Shown here in pieces: positions 46,755 to 58,210 of a stretch of DNA of 64,000 bases (within the stretch, counting starts at the first letter, position 1; each line of letters opens with the position of its first letter). The stretch comes from Coriaria nepalensis (Eukaryota; Streptophyta; Magnoliopsida; Cucurbitales; Coriariaceae). The position numbers and the translations under genes were made by a program. The DNA is taken from NCBI GenBank assembly GCA_027186245.1, contig CP114485.1:7440001-7504000 (forward strand). The letters run 5' to 3'. A model generated the notes under the pieces. The model was not told where the DNA came from. It searched no databases and was given only the letters and a program-made list of their open reading frames with translations.

Positions 46755-47601
46755 TTAAGGAACCCTTAAATTTATGATAGCTTGCACCTTCTCAAGATTG
46801 GCCTTAATTCCTCTATGATGTATAATATGCCCCAAAAACTTGCCCGAACCAACATCGTAGGTGCATTTTTTTGGATTAAGCTTCATCCCATACCTTATCA
46901 TGACTTCAAAGGCTTCCCTCAAATGTTTATGATGGTCTTTTTTTATGATGCTCTTTACCAAAATTTCATCAACATATACCTCCCTAGTCACACTCAATTG
47001 CTTTTGAAACATCCCATTAACAAGTCTTTGGAATGTAGCCCCAACATTTTTCAGCACAAAAGGAATTACCTTATAACATAAAGCCCTTTATCATCTATGA
47101 AAGAAGTTTTTCTTAGTCTTCAGCCTATAACTTCACTTGGTGATACCCTAAATAGGTGTCCATGAAAATATGTAATTTATGTCCGACTGTCGCATCCACC
47201 ATATGATCAATGCTAGGCAAAATGTAATTATATTTTGGGAAGACGACATTCAGTTTTTTGAATTCCACGTAGAGACGTCACTTTTGCTCTCCCTTTGACA
47301 CGATCACAACATTGGAGACCCACTTAGAATACTGAACCTCCTCTATTTCCCCTAACAGAGAGGAGTTTTTTAACTTCTTCAACTATGACCTTATTTCTTT
47401 CTAAATTTATTAAATTTCTTCCTCTACTATCGCATGAGTTTTGACCCAAGCTTCACACACAATTGAAGCAAAAACGTCATCTACAATGCTTGTCAGTTCA
47501 GATGTGTCCCAGGAGAATAGGTCGAGAGTAACCTTTAGGCACCTGACAAGTTCAATTTGTTGAAGAAGTTCGGTCGAGGACACCTTCAAATTCCTTCTCA
47601 T
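46755..47601 (-). pseudogene. gypsy reverse transcriptase with YVDE
   Basis: The frame at 46755-47057 reads ATFQRLVNGMFQKQL, YVDEILVKSIIKKDHHKHLR, YGMKLNPKKCTYDV, GSGKFLGHIIHHRGI. The catalytic YxDD is YVDE, so a catalytic Asp is replaced. Upstream, 47410-47601 gives LDLFSWDTSELTSI, the usual RT lead-in. The frames are separated by stops. Confidence 0.82.
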
Positions 47602-47742
47602 CTCCTCTTCCTTTTTAATGTGTTCCTCAACTTTTTAAAATTCTTCCTCACTCATAACCAAATCCATTTCCACCATATAGATCTACTTGCCCTTTCTGGC
47701 CCACTCTCTTAGTGAAGCTATGTAGCATTCCCTCAACTTCCT

Positions 47743-48027
47743 CTAATATCCCCTAACAATTCCAACACCCCCTTTTATAGGGAATTTCATGACTAAATGT
47801 ATAGTTGATATGACCACCCCTAAGACATTAATCGACGGGCGACCGAGAATAATATAATACCCTGAGAGGAAGTTGACGACCACAAAGTTCACCATAACTA
47901 TTGAACGATAGGGCTCCTCCCCCATAGTCATAAGTAGACTGATGGTTCCTTTTAAATATAATGACTTTCTTAAAAAACTTATGAGAGGAGTGCTGACCGG
48001 CCTCATTATGGCATTGCTAATTCCCAT
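47743..48027 (-). pseudogene. gypsy protease-like region
   Basis: VMVNFVVVNFLSGYYIILGR then PSINVLGVVISTIHLVMKFP is the conserved C-terminal end of the aspartic protease region in Tat-type gypsy elements. The catalytic DTG segment is not in this frame. Confidence 0.7.
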
Positions 48028-48702
48028 CTTCTTAAAGGTTGACTAAGAGATAACATCCGTAACACTATCTATATCAATCAACATTCGATGGATCAAGATT
48101 GTGGAAACATTGGCCGAAATGACCGAACCGTCATTATGAGGATAGATGATTCATTCCTCGGGCAAGTGGTTAAAGGAAATTATTATTGGGCTCTTGGGTT
48201 AAGGTAATAAAGAGACTGAAAACATATTAGCTTACACCAATTTTCGTATCCATTCCTTTCTATGACACCCAAAATCACCCCCTTCCGGTCCTACTACAAT
48301 TATATGGATCTCTCCAATAACCCTTAGGTGCTCCACATATTCATTTAGATGGCCCTCCTAGACCAACCGAATTTCCTTTTTCAATTGAATGCAATCTTCA
48401 GTCTTATGTCCATGATCCTTATTGGCACTTATAATATAAGCATCTATCATGTTGAATCAGAGCACTCTTTAAGGGTTCAGAAGCCTTGAATAAATTATGA
48501 TTTCTGAAGAGAGTGTATATAACCTCAACACTGGCAATCAAAATGGTGAAATTGTCATTGTAATGTGAGGATCCCCTTTTTTTTTTCTCGGGCTTTTTCT
48601 TCTATCATTCCCTTTATGCTTATCATCCCTCCATTCATACTTTCCCTTAAACTCCTCCTTCTTCTTTTTTTGGTTATTACTTTGACTATGTTCACCACAA
48701 CC

Positions 48703-49524
48703 CTATTGACTTTTCAACTGAGCCACATGCAGCTCATCAGCCACCCAAATCTTTTTGGCCTCCAATAGGGCCTCATAATATGAAGCGAAGTGTTTCTTTC
48801 CATAATGACTAATGAGTTTCTTATTAGTCGTTCCTCCCAAGAGGGTGTGTAACACCATAGTGTCTCTTAGTCTATCCACCTTCTTAGAAGCAGTGTTGAA
48901 TCGTTCTATATAATCGAACAATGTCTCACTAAGATACTTCTTTATGGTATACAAGCTGATCATCAAAAAAGTCAATGGACCCCGGGGTAAGCGTTCGGTA
49001 CCAGTCCATGGTCGAATCTACTAATATGATATGAAAAGCTTGGCACATGAGCTCATCAAACATTGAATTCATTCACATGGAAGTTTAGTAAGCAACCACA
49101 TAGTCACGAGGATCTCGAGTCCCATCATATTGATGCATTGGTAAGGGTTTAAACTTTCTAGGGCGATGAGCATTCAATACACATTAGGTAAAAGGATTAT
49201 CAGGCTCATCCATGCATAGGCCAATCCTATTCCCTTAACTTCTAACTATTTTACCCTTTTTTTCTAGTACCATATCTATAACTTTTAATTTTCCCAAGGT
49301 GCTTCAGCATAAGGTCTGAGGAACACAAGTCCCCTTGAGGATCGAGGAGGGCGAGGGTTATAATTGGTATTAGTGGAATCTCCTGCTTCTCCCTCGTCCT
49401 CCTCATCTCCTTTAGTATTTAGACGTAACATAACCTCATCATCACGATGGCGTGTACCTCTCTTGCTCGTAGAATCCTGAGGAGCCCTTAGTGAAGGTGG
49501 TAAATCTCTTCTATCCTGCCTCAC
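48703..49524 (-). pseudogene. gypsy gag relic (second element)
   Basis: 48703-48975 reads KKYLSETLFDYIERFNTASK, then VLHTLLGGTTNKKLISHYGK, in the style of a retrotransposon gag domain. 49285-49524 is a charged N-terminal part (HRDDEVMLRLNTKGDEEDEG). The two are out of frame with each other. Confidence 0.65.
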
Positions 49525-50530
49525 TCAGGCCCTTATTTATGTTATTCTCGCGTCCAGAGACTGCTCAACCACATGGACTACTTGTTTAACAAAATTTCTC
49601 TCCATTCACTCTATAGTTTATAGGACATCTATCCCATTACTTCCTACCATAGGGGTGGTGGATAGAGTCACTCTTCCACGCCGACCTCAACAGTAGATCT
49701 CATCACTACTCCACCCAACAATAGGGGGAGAGGAAACAATAGGGGGAGAGGAGCTTCTACCCTACCTCTGCCTCTTTCTTTAGTGCCCATAATGTTCTCC
49801 TCAACATGCTTTACTTCTTCCATCTCTTCAACATGGTAGGTTTAAACAATCGATCGGTTGGAACTTTGGAAAATAAAGACATGGTCCCCACAGTCGGTGT
49901 CAAAATATTAACTGGAAATCTATGTAGGAGAAGGGCTCCATAGTTAGTAGTGTATCCCAAGATTGATTGTGCCTACACAAATGAACAAGGAGTGGCTGAG
50001 GTGACAGTCAACCAACCCCCTCCGACAATGAAGTTAGATTATAGTCTTAGAGAATAAATATGAGATATAGTATTATATTAAAAAATGGGGTTACCTCTCA
50101 TCCAAGGTAAAGTGTAGAATATATATACCTCATTCTAGGGAACAAAACCCTAACAACTTTCTACATGTCTCACTCTTATTGAACAATACCCTACTCGTAC
50201 CATGATCATCCTTCACTACACCGTAGTGGCACGACCTTCGTTGTACCAAGTATTTCCCCCTCACCCTTTAAACACATCATTAGTAACTATCTTATCTACA
50301 AAGGAGTCGATCACCACTACGACCTTAATGCCTCGGTTCGGTCTGCTCAAAGATAAGTTAGCATTGGGGGTAAACTTCGCATGTTTCAGCTGAGTTGATG
50401 GTATCTCCTCAACTCAGCTCCCATTCTTGCATCAACATAGGTTGACATATCTCGGCTAAGGCCAAAGCTAAACGTCTATCTGAGGTCCGAATACATCTCA
50501 ATGATAAATATTCCTCGACCCAACATTATC

Positions 50531-51132
50531 AAATGAGCTAATATGTTTCATTTAAAATTAGTGAATCTTAAGTAAAATAATTTAAAATTTTTAATTAAAA
50601 TATAAGCTAAATAAAAAATTCATATTTAATTAATATTAAAATAATTTTTTACTATTTCAATTAATATTCTTAAATTTTTTTATTTAAAATGCAATAATTT
50701 TAAATTACATAAAAAATATAATTAGCCCCCAAACCTTCTACCCTCCCAGCCCGAAATGATAGGTGCATAAATAATATAATAAAATTATTACAAATATTAT
50801 CAAGACACGACTCGTCAACCGAGTGGACTCGTCAAAGATATTCTAGAGATGACACGTGTCCAATTTTCGCCGTCTGAAGGACCGATCTAAAAGCTTGCTG
50901 GAGGCATCGCCCAATCACTGAAAAATTGGTACAAAAAAAATATATGAAAAATCATTAAAATCAATCAAACAAACCTGATAAAGAAATTCTCGAGGGAAAA
51001 GTACTCTCTTTTAGTTAGTTCTAGTCGTCCAGGTTCTCTCTCTAGACTCTTTCTCTCTGCGTGTAATCTCTGCGAATTTAGGGTTTCAACTTTCATAACC
51101 TCGTCGTTTCCTCCGATTCTACACAGATTGTC
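50531..51132 (+). promoter_or_regulatory. promoter and 5' UTR region of the RHF2A-like gene
   Basis: An AT-rich stretch ends near 50810, then composition becomes more balanced. A 10-bp palindrome GACACGTGTC (50851-50860) contains the G-box core CACGTG, a bZIP/bHLH site linked to light and abscisic-acid control in plants. A CT-rich leader (51030-51060) is typical of a plant 5' UTR. Confidence 0.5.
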
Positions 51133-54100
51133 ATGGAGGTGCCTTCTCTATTTTTTGCCAATTTTTTTTTCTTATAGATTTGGATGATGAGAATATTTAT
51201 TATTGCTTTCCGATTAATGAGCTTGATTGTTTGATTACCTGACTTGAATTCTCAAGTAAGTGATGGCATTGTGAGTTTTTCTTGACTTAGTTCTGTTTTG
51301 TTATCATCGCGCTTCCCCCCTTATCACTTCTTGAGCTTAATTTTTTTTTTCCCCCTATATTGTTTCCCTATGTATATCAAGTGGATTTCCCCAAAATTTT
51401 CAGTTTTTGTGTTGGATTGTTTTAATGTCTTCATTAATTTTTTTTTATTCTTTTCCCCTGATTTGATAGTGTTAGAGAACTGATTATAAACGTAACAGGG
51501 TATTATCATATATGGATATGAGGATGTATACATGTGTTTCGTGGTAGATAACTGGAATTCACGGAATTATCCATGATAAGGTTTGTGTTTGTGGTCTTTT
51601 AGGCCCAAGCAATGGAGGAGAGCAAGAATTCTGAGGTGCACTTGACGTCGGCAGCTGCTTTTGTTGAGGGTGGAATCCAGGAGGCTTGTGATGATGCTTG
51701 CAGTATATGTCTTGAAGCCTTCTGTGAGAGTGATCCTTCCACGGTAAGCATATAGTTCCCTTTTTAAGTTGCTGGTTCTATGCCAAGTTTAAACCATTAT
51801 CCTGTTTTCCCTCAGCGAATATTGTGTATTTTATTTGCAGGTGACTAGTTGTAGGCATGAATTCCATCTTCAGTGCATTCTTGAGTGGTAAGTCCTCTGT
51901 CGGTATTGTGCTTCATATGGTTGTAATGTTCGTAGTATCAGTTCTGTTGTAAAAAAATGAGCTAGACTGTCAATATTTAGGCTTGGTGCAGATTGATAGA
52001 ATTATCGAGCTGGGTTATTAAGAAACCTTGTGGATCCTTACAAAGAGCTTAACTGCTAAATGAAACTATTATTGAATGCTTATATCTAAAGAAGACAATT
52101 GACTTGAGAATGGTGGTTAAAGAGGTTATGATGCCTTGGTCTGAATCAGTACCTATTATACTTCCTCTAATTAGCTCTGGGTTGTTGGATTCATCCTCAC
52201 CCACTCGTCATTGGTAGTAGTCAACATTGTAGCTGAAAGCCTTGTGGCTTTTGTCCTTCATTTTTTCTATAACAGGATCTTTCTCTCTAATGCAAGTTCT
52301 TAATTGGTTTAGAATTACGCCTCAAGTCTAGATCGACATTAGACATGTTGCTGTATGGATGCAAAGCTGCATTATCTTCCAAACTACACAAATAGAACAA
52401 ATTCGATTAAGGTCCAAAGGAATGTAAACACTATCATACCTGAAACATGTTAAAGGTATTACACCAAGAGCAACATTTTAGAAGTATGGATTCATCTGCC
52501 CATGAAACACATATGACATGTTGATTTCAAGCAATCCGCTCATCTATTTGTGATTTTCTCTAGTCCCAGTCCATCTTCAGTTACCTTTGGATGGATAGTA
52601 TATATGAGTTTGAAAACACATCAACTTGACGAATTAATGAACTCTCTTATCAACTATATTATGACCGATAATTTTCTCTTCTCTATTGGGGAAAATTTTC
52701 CAGAGGAATTGTAATTCGTTTTTATCATTATGTAGGTGTCAGAGAAGCTCTCAATGTCCAATGTGTTGGCAGTCCATTAGCCTGAAGGATCCGACCGGGT
52801 TTGTGTTTGACCCCCACTCTCTACTACTCTTTTATTCTAATTGATACCAATATTTATTAAAACTCCATTACCTTGGTCGGTTTCGCAGCCAGGAATTACT
52901 TGAGGCTGTGGAACAAGAGAGGAACATTCGGCTAAATCCATCTAGAAATGCAACGATATTTCATCATCCAACTCTTGGTGATTTTGAGTTGCAGCATGTG
53001 TGTTGTCCGTCCATTTTACTTTTCTTGTTGAATCCACATCATGCAGATCTGATCAATTTAAGCGCTTTTAAAACTGTAGTTTGAAGATAAAATCCAGTTC
53101 CCCCCCCCCCCCCCCCAAGTGATCTAAATGAAAAATCTTGCATACCTCATAATCTGACGATTATACATTTTGCACATACTCCAGTTTACTCAAACTACAA
53201 TTTAGAATGCTGCCTTAGACAAAGATTTTTCAATGCAGCTTCCAGCTGGTGCAAATGATTCTGAACTTGAAGAGCAAATAATCCAACACTTAGCTGCTGC
53301 TGCTGCAATGGGGCGAGCTCGCCACATTGCTAGACGGGAAGGCCAGAGGCATAGGTCTTCAGCTCAAGGCCGTCCGCAGTTCCTGGTATTCTCAACTCAT
53401 CCAAATGCGCCTCCTGTCTCTCCCCCATCTCCAGTTCATAGAGCGGAAGGTCAACCAGATCCTGGAATTTCTGTTGCTACGCTATCAACACCCCCAACTG
53501 AGGGAGAAGAATCATCTCAATTGGCTACAACAGTAACTTCTTTGGAAGCTGACCAGGTTTCAGCATCAGCATCTGGATCAAGTGTTCGTTCTACGGGTCA
53601 ATATGGATCTCTTAATGATAGGTAGCTTGGTTATCTATAATGTCAGCCCAAAATCTGGAGTTATTCCAGTTTTGAGAAGAGACCCTTTCTTAGCTATCAG
53701 CTAGGATGTAACTGTTTTTCATTTTATTTTATTATTATTTCAGGAGTTCTCCTATCCAGTCATCACCAACTAGTCAAGACAGAGCTGGACCATCTGAGTT
53801 CCAATCTCTCTCAGAATCTCTGAAATCTCGATTCAGCACAATGTCTATGAGGTTGCAACCTGTAATCATATGTTAACCATTTGTCTTGTACATGGCTAAT
53901 ATATCTGATGAGCTCCTTCTCTTTTCAGATACAAAGACTCTATTTCTAAAAGTACGAGGGGGTGGAAGGAGAAATTGTTCTCTCGCAACAATTCCATGTC
54001 AGACATTGGCTCTGAAGTTAGGAGAGAGGTGAATGCAGGTATTGCCACAGTGTCCCGGATGATGGAGCGTATGGAGACCAGAGATGCTAGTGGGGTCAAT

Positions 54101-54244
54101 ACGGTTCCTGTATCAAATAGTAGTTTAGGGGATGGCTCGGTTTTAGAATCAAACAACAACCAGACTTCAGAAACTAGTGGTAACAATCATTTGAGTGACA
54201 TAAACAAAGAAACCGCTTGCCCTGCAACATCTAGTTCAACTTGA
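51133..54244 (+). CDS. RHF2A: RHF2A-like RING-H2 E3 ubiquitin ligase
   Basis: Eight coding exons join in frame: 51133-51138, 51603-51743, 51841-51887, 52736-52798, 52889-52997, 53239-53621, 53744-53851 and 53929-54244, giving 390 residues. The RING-H2 finger has C35, C38, C53, H55, H58, C61, C72 and C75. AFVEGGIQEACDDACSICLE before it and the block after it (QELLEAVEQERN, LGDFELQHLP, IIQHLAAAAAMGRARH) are characteristic of RHF2A. A Ser-rich linker and a conserved tail (SLSESLKSR, SEVRREVNAGIATVSRMMER) follow. Arabidopsis RHF1A/RHF2A act in gametophyte cell-cycle progression by promoting turnover of a CDK inhibitor; the same role here is inference. The first exon would be only ATGGAG. If that model is wrong, the in-frame ATG at 51612 starts a 385-residue protein. 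No damage is seen. Confidence 0.95.
53100..53116. repeat. 17-C homopolymer in an RHF2A intron
   Basis: An uninterrupted C run lies between exons 5 and 6, well away from both splice sites. It is a likely length-polymorphic or sequencing-error-prone site. Confidence 0.9.
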
Positions 54245-55010
54245 ATATTATTTGATCTATCCCCTGACCACAAAGCTGTCCATTTCTCAGAGGTAAAGTT
54301 TTAGCAACATCTGTTTCCCTTCTGTTTTGTTTTGGTTTTTTGTTTTTAATGACTATATATCTCTAATGACTATATATCTCTGTGGGTAGTTTTCTGTCTT
54401 TTTGGAACCATAGCTTGGCCCTTCATTGTAAATAGGCTTGAGCTTTTTTTCAAAGTCATTTACTAAATGAACCGACAAGATGAAACTCAGATTCATTAGG
54501 CTTTTTGAGCTAATTCACTTATACGCCTATCTGTAAGATTTATTATTTGCTTTGAACAGTAATTTGCAGAGCTCGATAAAAATGCCATGTACAAACTATC
54601 GATTACTTCTATAAACTATCAACTATTTTTTAATGATTCACTCGGTTTACTGTATAGGAACTTATCAATTGTGTAACAAAGAGCAACCAACTCATCTTTT
54701 GAATTGTAATAGTCAAATTGGCTGTACTAGAGGCGACTAGCTTGAATTGTATTTTTCTCTTTGGTCTTGTTGTTTGGGCTTAGGGTTTGAGCTATGCCTC
54801 TGAATATTTAGATGTGCTTAAACCCATCATTTATAATTTTATATATCAATCAACGTTATCTTCTTAGGGCTGATTGGAGTCTGTTTCTTTTTGGTGATAG
54901 GTGGTACCCTTCCAAGGTATGAAATAGTAGTCTGTATGATGCCTGCACTTTCCCTCTGCAGGTCAGTGGATAATCCTGTGATTGATATCTATCTAATTTC
55001 TAATAATAAA
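54245..55010 (+). other. 3' UTR of the RHF2A-like gene, probably with its own intron
   Basis: After the stop a donor CAGAG|GTAAAG (54293) and an acceptor CTCTGCAG (ending 54961) could remove 669 bp. The last exon would then run to a poly(A) signal AATAAA (55005-55010). Introns in 3' UTRs can trigger nonsense-mediated decay, so this could matter for expression. Confidence 0.45.
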
Positions 55011-55215
55011 CAAAACTAGGGGGAAGAAACCTTTTGTATTTAGACGTGGGACCCGTGTACGATATGTAAATTGATAATTTATATAGATAAAAATAGTTAA
55101 GACTTGAGAATTATAATCTGGAGTTCTCTGCATACATAGCTGCAAATGGGTTTGTATCATATAATGTCATCTTAACTTAGAACTATACATGTTGATTGGA
55201 TATTCCTTTCTATGT

Positions 55216-55260
55216 TTTGAGAATTTCACTTTTGAGAATTTCACTTCTGAGAATTTCACT
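55216..55260. repeat. three-copy 15-bp tandem repeat
   Basis: TTTGAGAATTTCACT occurs twice, followed by TCTGAGAATTTCACT, head to tail. Confidence 0.95.
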
Positions 55261-56745
55261 TCCCACTCATTCTTTTAGCACATCTAAGTTCCCCTATTTA
55301 TTATAATTAGTAAGTAGGGGATTACTTATGTTGTTAAGATTGTGAGATGACGCAGTTTGAGAACAATCACTTATGCCATTGTATCGATATTTTAATGTTT
55401 TGGGGTTGGAATGGTAATTTTAACCACCTTCCAAAACAATGCACAACTTGTGAGGAATTTTTTATATGTTTTTCCAAATTGACGTGGGTTTTACAAAACC
55501 ACTGCCGTAATGTCGGGGGGGAGGTTCTAAATGACTATTTACTAAAATCGTGCTTGAAGGCCTTTTTACCTACTTCAAAAAAACTTTGGATATTAAATAT
55601 TTTGTAATATTACTCCCTAAAACAATATTTGGGTTAATTCATTTTTTAAGAAAATTTAGATAAATTAATAATTATAAAGAATTTTATGAATTATTAACTT
55701 ATTAAATTTATTTGAGAGTTAATTAATTTTAAAAATTAATCCAAGGATGAATAGTACAATCAATTGTATCTTAATCTTATTAATATAAATTTCAAATTCA
55801 AGAAAATCATTATAATTAAAGCTGATTTTTTTAATATAAATTATTAAAAATCTATCTTGATAAATTGAATTTTTTTCTTAGAAATGTACAAATATAATAA
55901 TTTTAAAAATATTTTATAATTAAATCATAAATATTATATATTAAGAAATTATTAATATATTATATAAAATATATATAAATTTGTTGTCAAATATTATCTA
56001 TAAATTTAATTAATAATTAATTTAATATATTATTTTTAAATTGAAAAAAAAAATTATTTAAATAAAATTATTAATTTATTAAATATTAATTTAATAAAAT
56101 TTTATCGAGAAATATTTTTCTACTTATTCCTATCAAAATTTCTGAAAGGAGTTAGAATTATGGGAGAGTAGTGGACAATCGTAAATCAACCCAATATAAG
56201 TATATTTTATATATATGGTTTATATATATATATATATATATAATCCAATATAAGTATATTTTATATATATGCCTTCAAAAAAAAAAAATCAAACACATGT
56301 CGACTGATTTCTATTGAGCTACTTTATGATTCTTGAGGTGGGCCATGTTCACCCTCTTTTTCTAGAATTATTGCCCGATTAATTAAAAGAAAAATGTTGC
56401 AAAAATGTTATAATTCATGGTGCTAGCACAATGACATATCAAGCCATAATATTAAAATTTTGTATTTATTAATTTTTTATCCCGAATCTTTTATTATTTT
56501 AACTTTTTTCTCCTATTAATTTATTAGTTCATTTCCTTTTATGATCCGAATTTTCTTTTTTATTTTTAGGTGGGAAAAAAAGGGATAGAAAATAATTCTT
56601 TTTTTTTTTTTACAAGAAAAATTAATCGAAACAATCTGATTTCTTCATAAGTGATATAAATCGAATTAAGTTTTCGTAAGAAACAAATCAGATTGATTCC
56701 ATAGGATCATTTCGATCGATTCATGAGAAACTTAAATTTTGAAAT
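55261..56745. other. very AT-rich intergenic stretch
   Basis: No gene. A 27-bp sequence beginning CCAATATAAGTATATTTTAT is present at 56191-56217 and 56245-56271 around a TA microsatellite (56219-56242). Confidence 0.55.
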
Positions 56746-56769
56746 TTAATCAACTTTGATTTTCATTTA

Positions 56770-58210
56770 ATATAGCTCGTCGTTCATAGAATCCTAAGAA
56801 TAACCAAGAAAAAAGTAGCTCAGGAGTATTTGAGGACTTTGGAATACTTTTTGGATAAGGATGATGAAGCTGTGGAATGTTGACTAGGGTGTTGGAGGAG
56901 GAAGAAGAAGATGATGATGATGATGGAAGGGAAATTGATAACAATGATGAAGCTAAGCGGAATAGTTTCAATATGGAGAAGAAGATTGAGTCTCTTTTTT
57001 TAGTTTTTTAAGGAAGGTGAAGAAGATGTTTAGAGAGCTGAGATATGACAGGAACAATCGAATGGATGAGATGAATAAGAAGCTTACAATGATAAGAAGC
57101 TTACATCTCCTAAATATTTACCTTCATCTATCACATCTCTATTTTTCTATCACTATGACTCCCTACCACCACCTCAGTCTATTATGTCTATATCATCAAT
57201 TCCACCACTTTTGCATTCATAAGCCATTGTTGTTTATGATGCATTGATTAATGACAAGCATGTGGGTGAAGAAGATTCAAAAGATTTGATCGAGTCATAT
57301 GTGACCCCGCCCATCATTAAGATGAGGCAGGATGAAAGGATGAGGAGGCTTGGTCTAGCAATCACATTTTCTTTCATAGACGTAGACAAAAATGAAAACA
57401 TAAGAAGAAAAATGGATTGAAGGCAACGGCATTGCTTACTCCAAATAAGGCAAACGAGAGAGATATGCACCTATGGCTATAGGGTAACACGGAGCCGTAA
57501 GTATATTTTGAATAATTTACTTCATTTTAAGTTATTTTTTGTTATATTGATTATGTCACTAATTATAATCATCTTACTTTTCCCATGACATGTCAACTAT
57601 CGTAGGATTCGATAGCACTAAGTACAATAAAAACAAATTTGTTAGGACATACAATGACCTGGCTACATAGTTTTTGTGAGTATTCAAAACTGATTGGATT
57701 TATGTATAAATTTCTTAATAATTTATTTACTTAACTTATGATTTTCTTTTTCTTTTATGGCTTTAGCACGTGGATGAGTATATATTCTTGCTCCGGATGA
57801 GATAACAAAAGTTCAATGAGATGCTCAACCAGTTCGCTGCTTTCATAAATCGGGTTTCCCTCAGTTCTTAGATTATTATTAAAATAAGAAATTTAGCAAT
57901 TTGGAGGAGGGGAACTATGAAACTCATGTATTTGAAGATGACTTGATGATGATGAACTATGTTAATGAACATAGACAATTTGGTGGAATCGTACAGAAGC
58001 ATGTGAACTGGCTTTAAATCCCCTATAAGGTCAAGAATGAGCATTAGGCGGCCTTGGTCATGGAGATATCTGAATGGAAGATCAACATCTTTCACAACTT
58101 ATCTAGTAACAATTACTCCAAGAAGATGCTTAATTGCTTAAACCTTTGAATGACACGCTCCCATACCTATTGAAGTGGTGGAACATAATGCGGTCTCAAG
58201 CCATTTCAGA
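56770..58210 (+). pseudogene. possible Ulp1/C48-protease transposon relic
   Basis: Scattered + strand frames show an acidic Asp-rich part (about 56860-56950), then HVDEYIFLLRMR (near 57765), then GIVQKHVNWL, PYKVKNEH and ALVMEISEWKINIFHN (about 57980-58095). The last block resembles the region around the catalytic His and Asp of Ulp1-like (C48) cysteine proteases carried by some plant MULE and CACTA-type transposons. There are many stops. No transposase was recognised, so both the family and the call are tentative. Confidence 0.4.

Larger units (their letters stand above)
46148..50530 (-). mobile_element. second Ty3/gypsy element (5' LTR to RNase H)
   Basis: From right to left: LTR-like sequence (about 49905-50530), primer-site-like TTTTGACACCGACTGTGGGG (about 49876-49896), gag, protease, reverse transcriptase and the start of RNase H, where it is cut at about 46150 by the chromovirus fragment. 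It resembles the 35.3-43.6 kb element in domain wording but is a separate copy. All ORFs carry stops. Confidence 0.75.

Noticed and set aside
46782..47081. 99-codon + strand ORF
   Set aside because: Shadow of the gypsy reverse transcriptase on the opposite strand.
53896..54186. 96-codon - strand ORF
   Set aside because: Antisense to the last RHF2A exon and its conserved tail.
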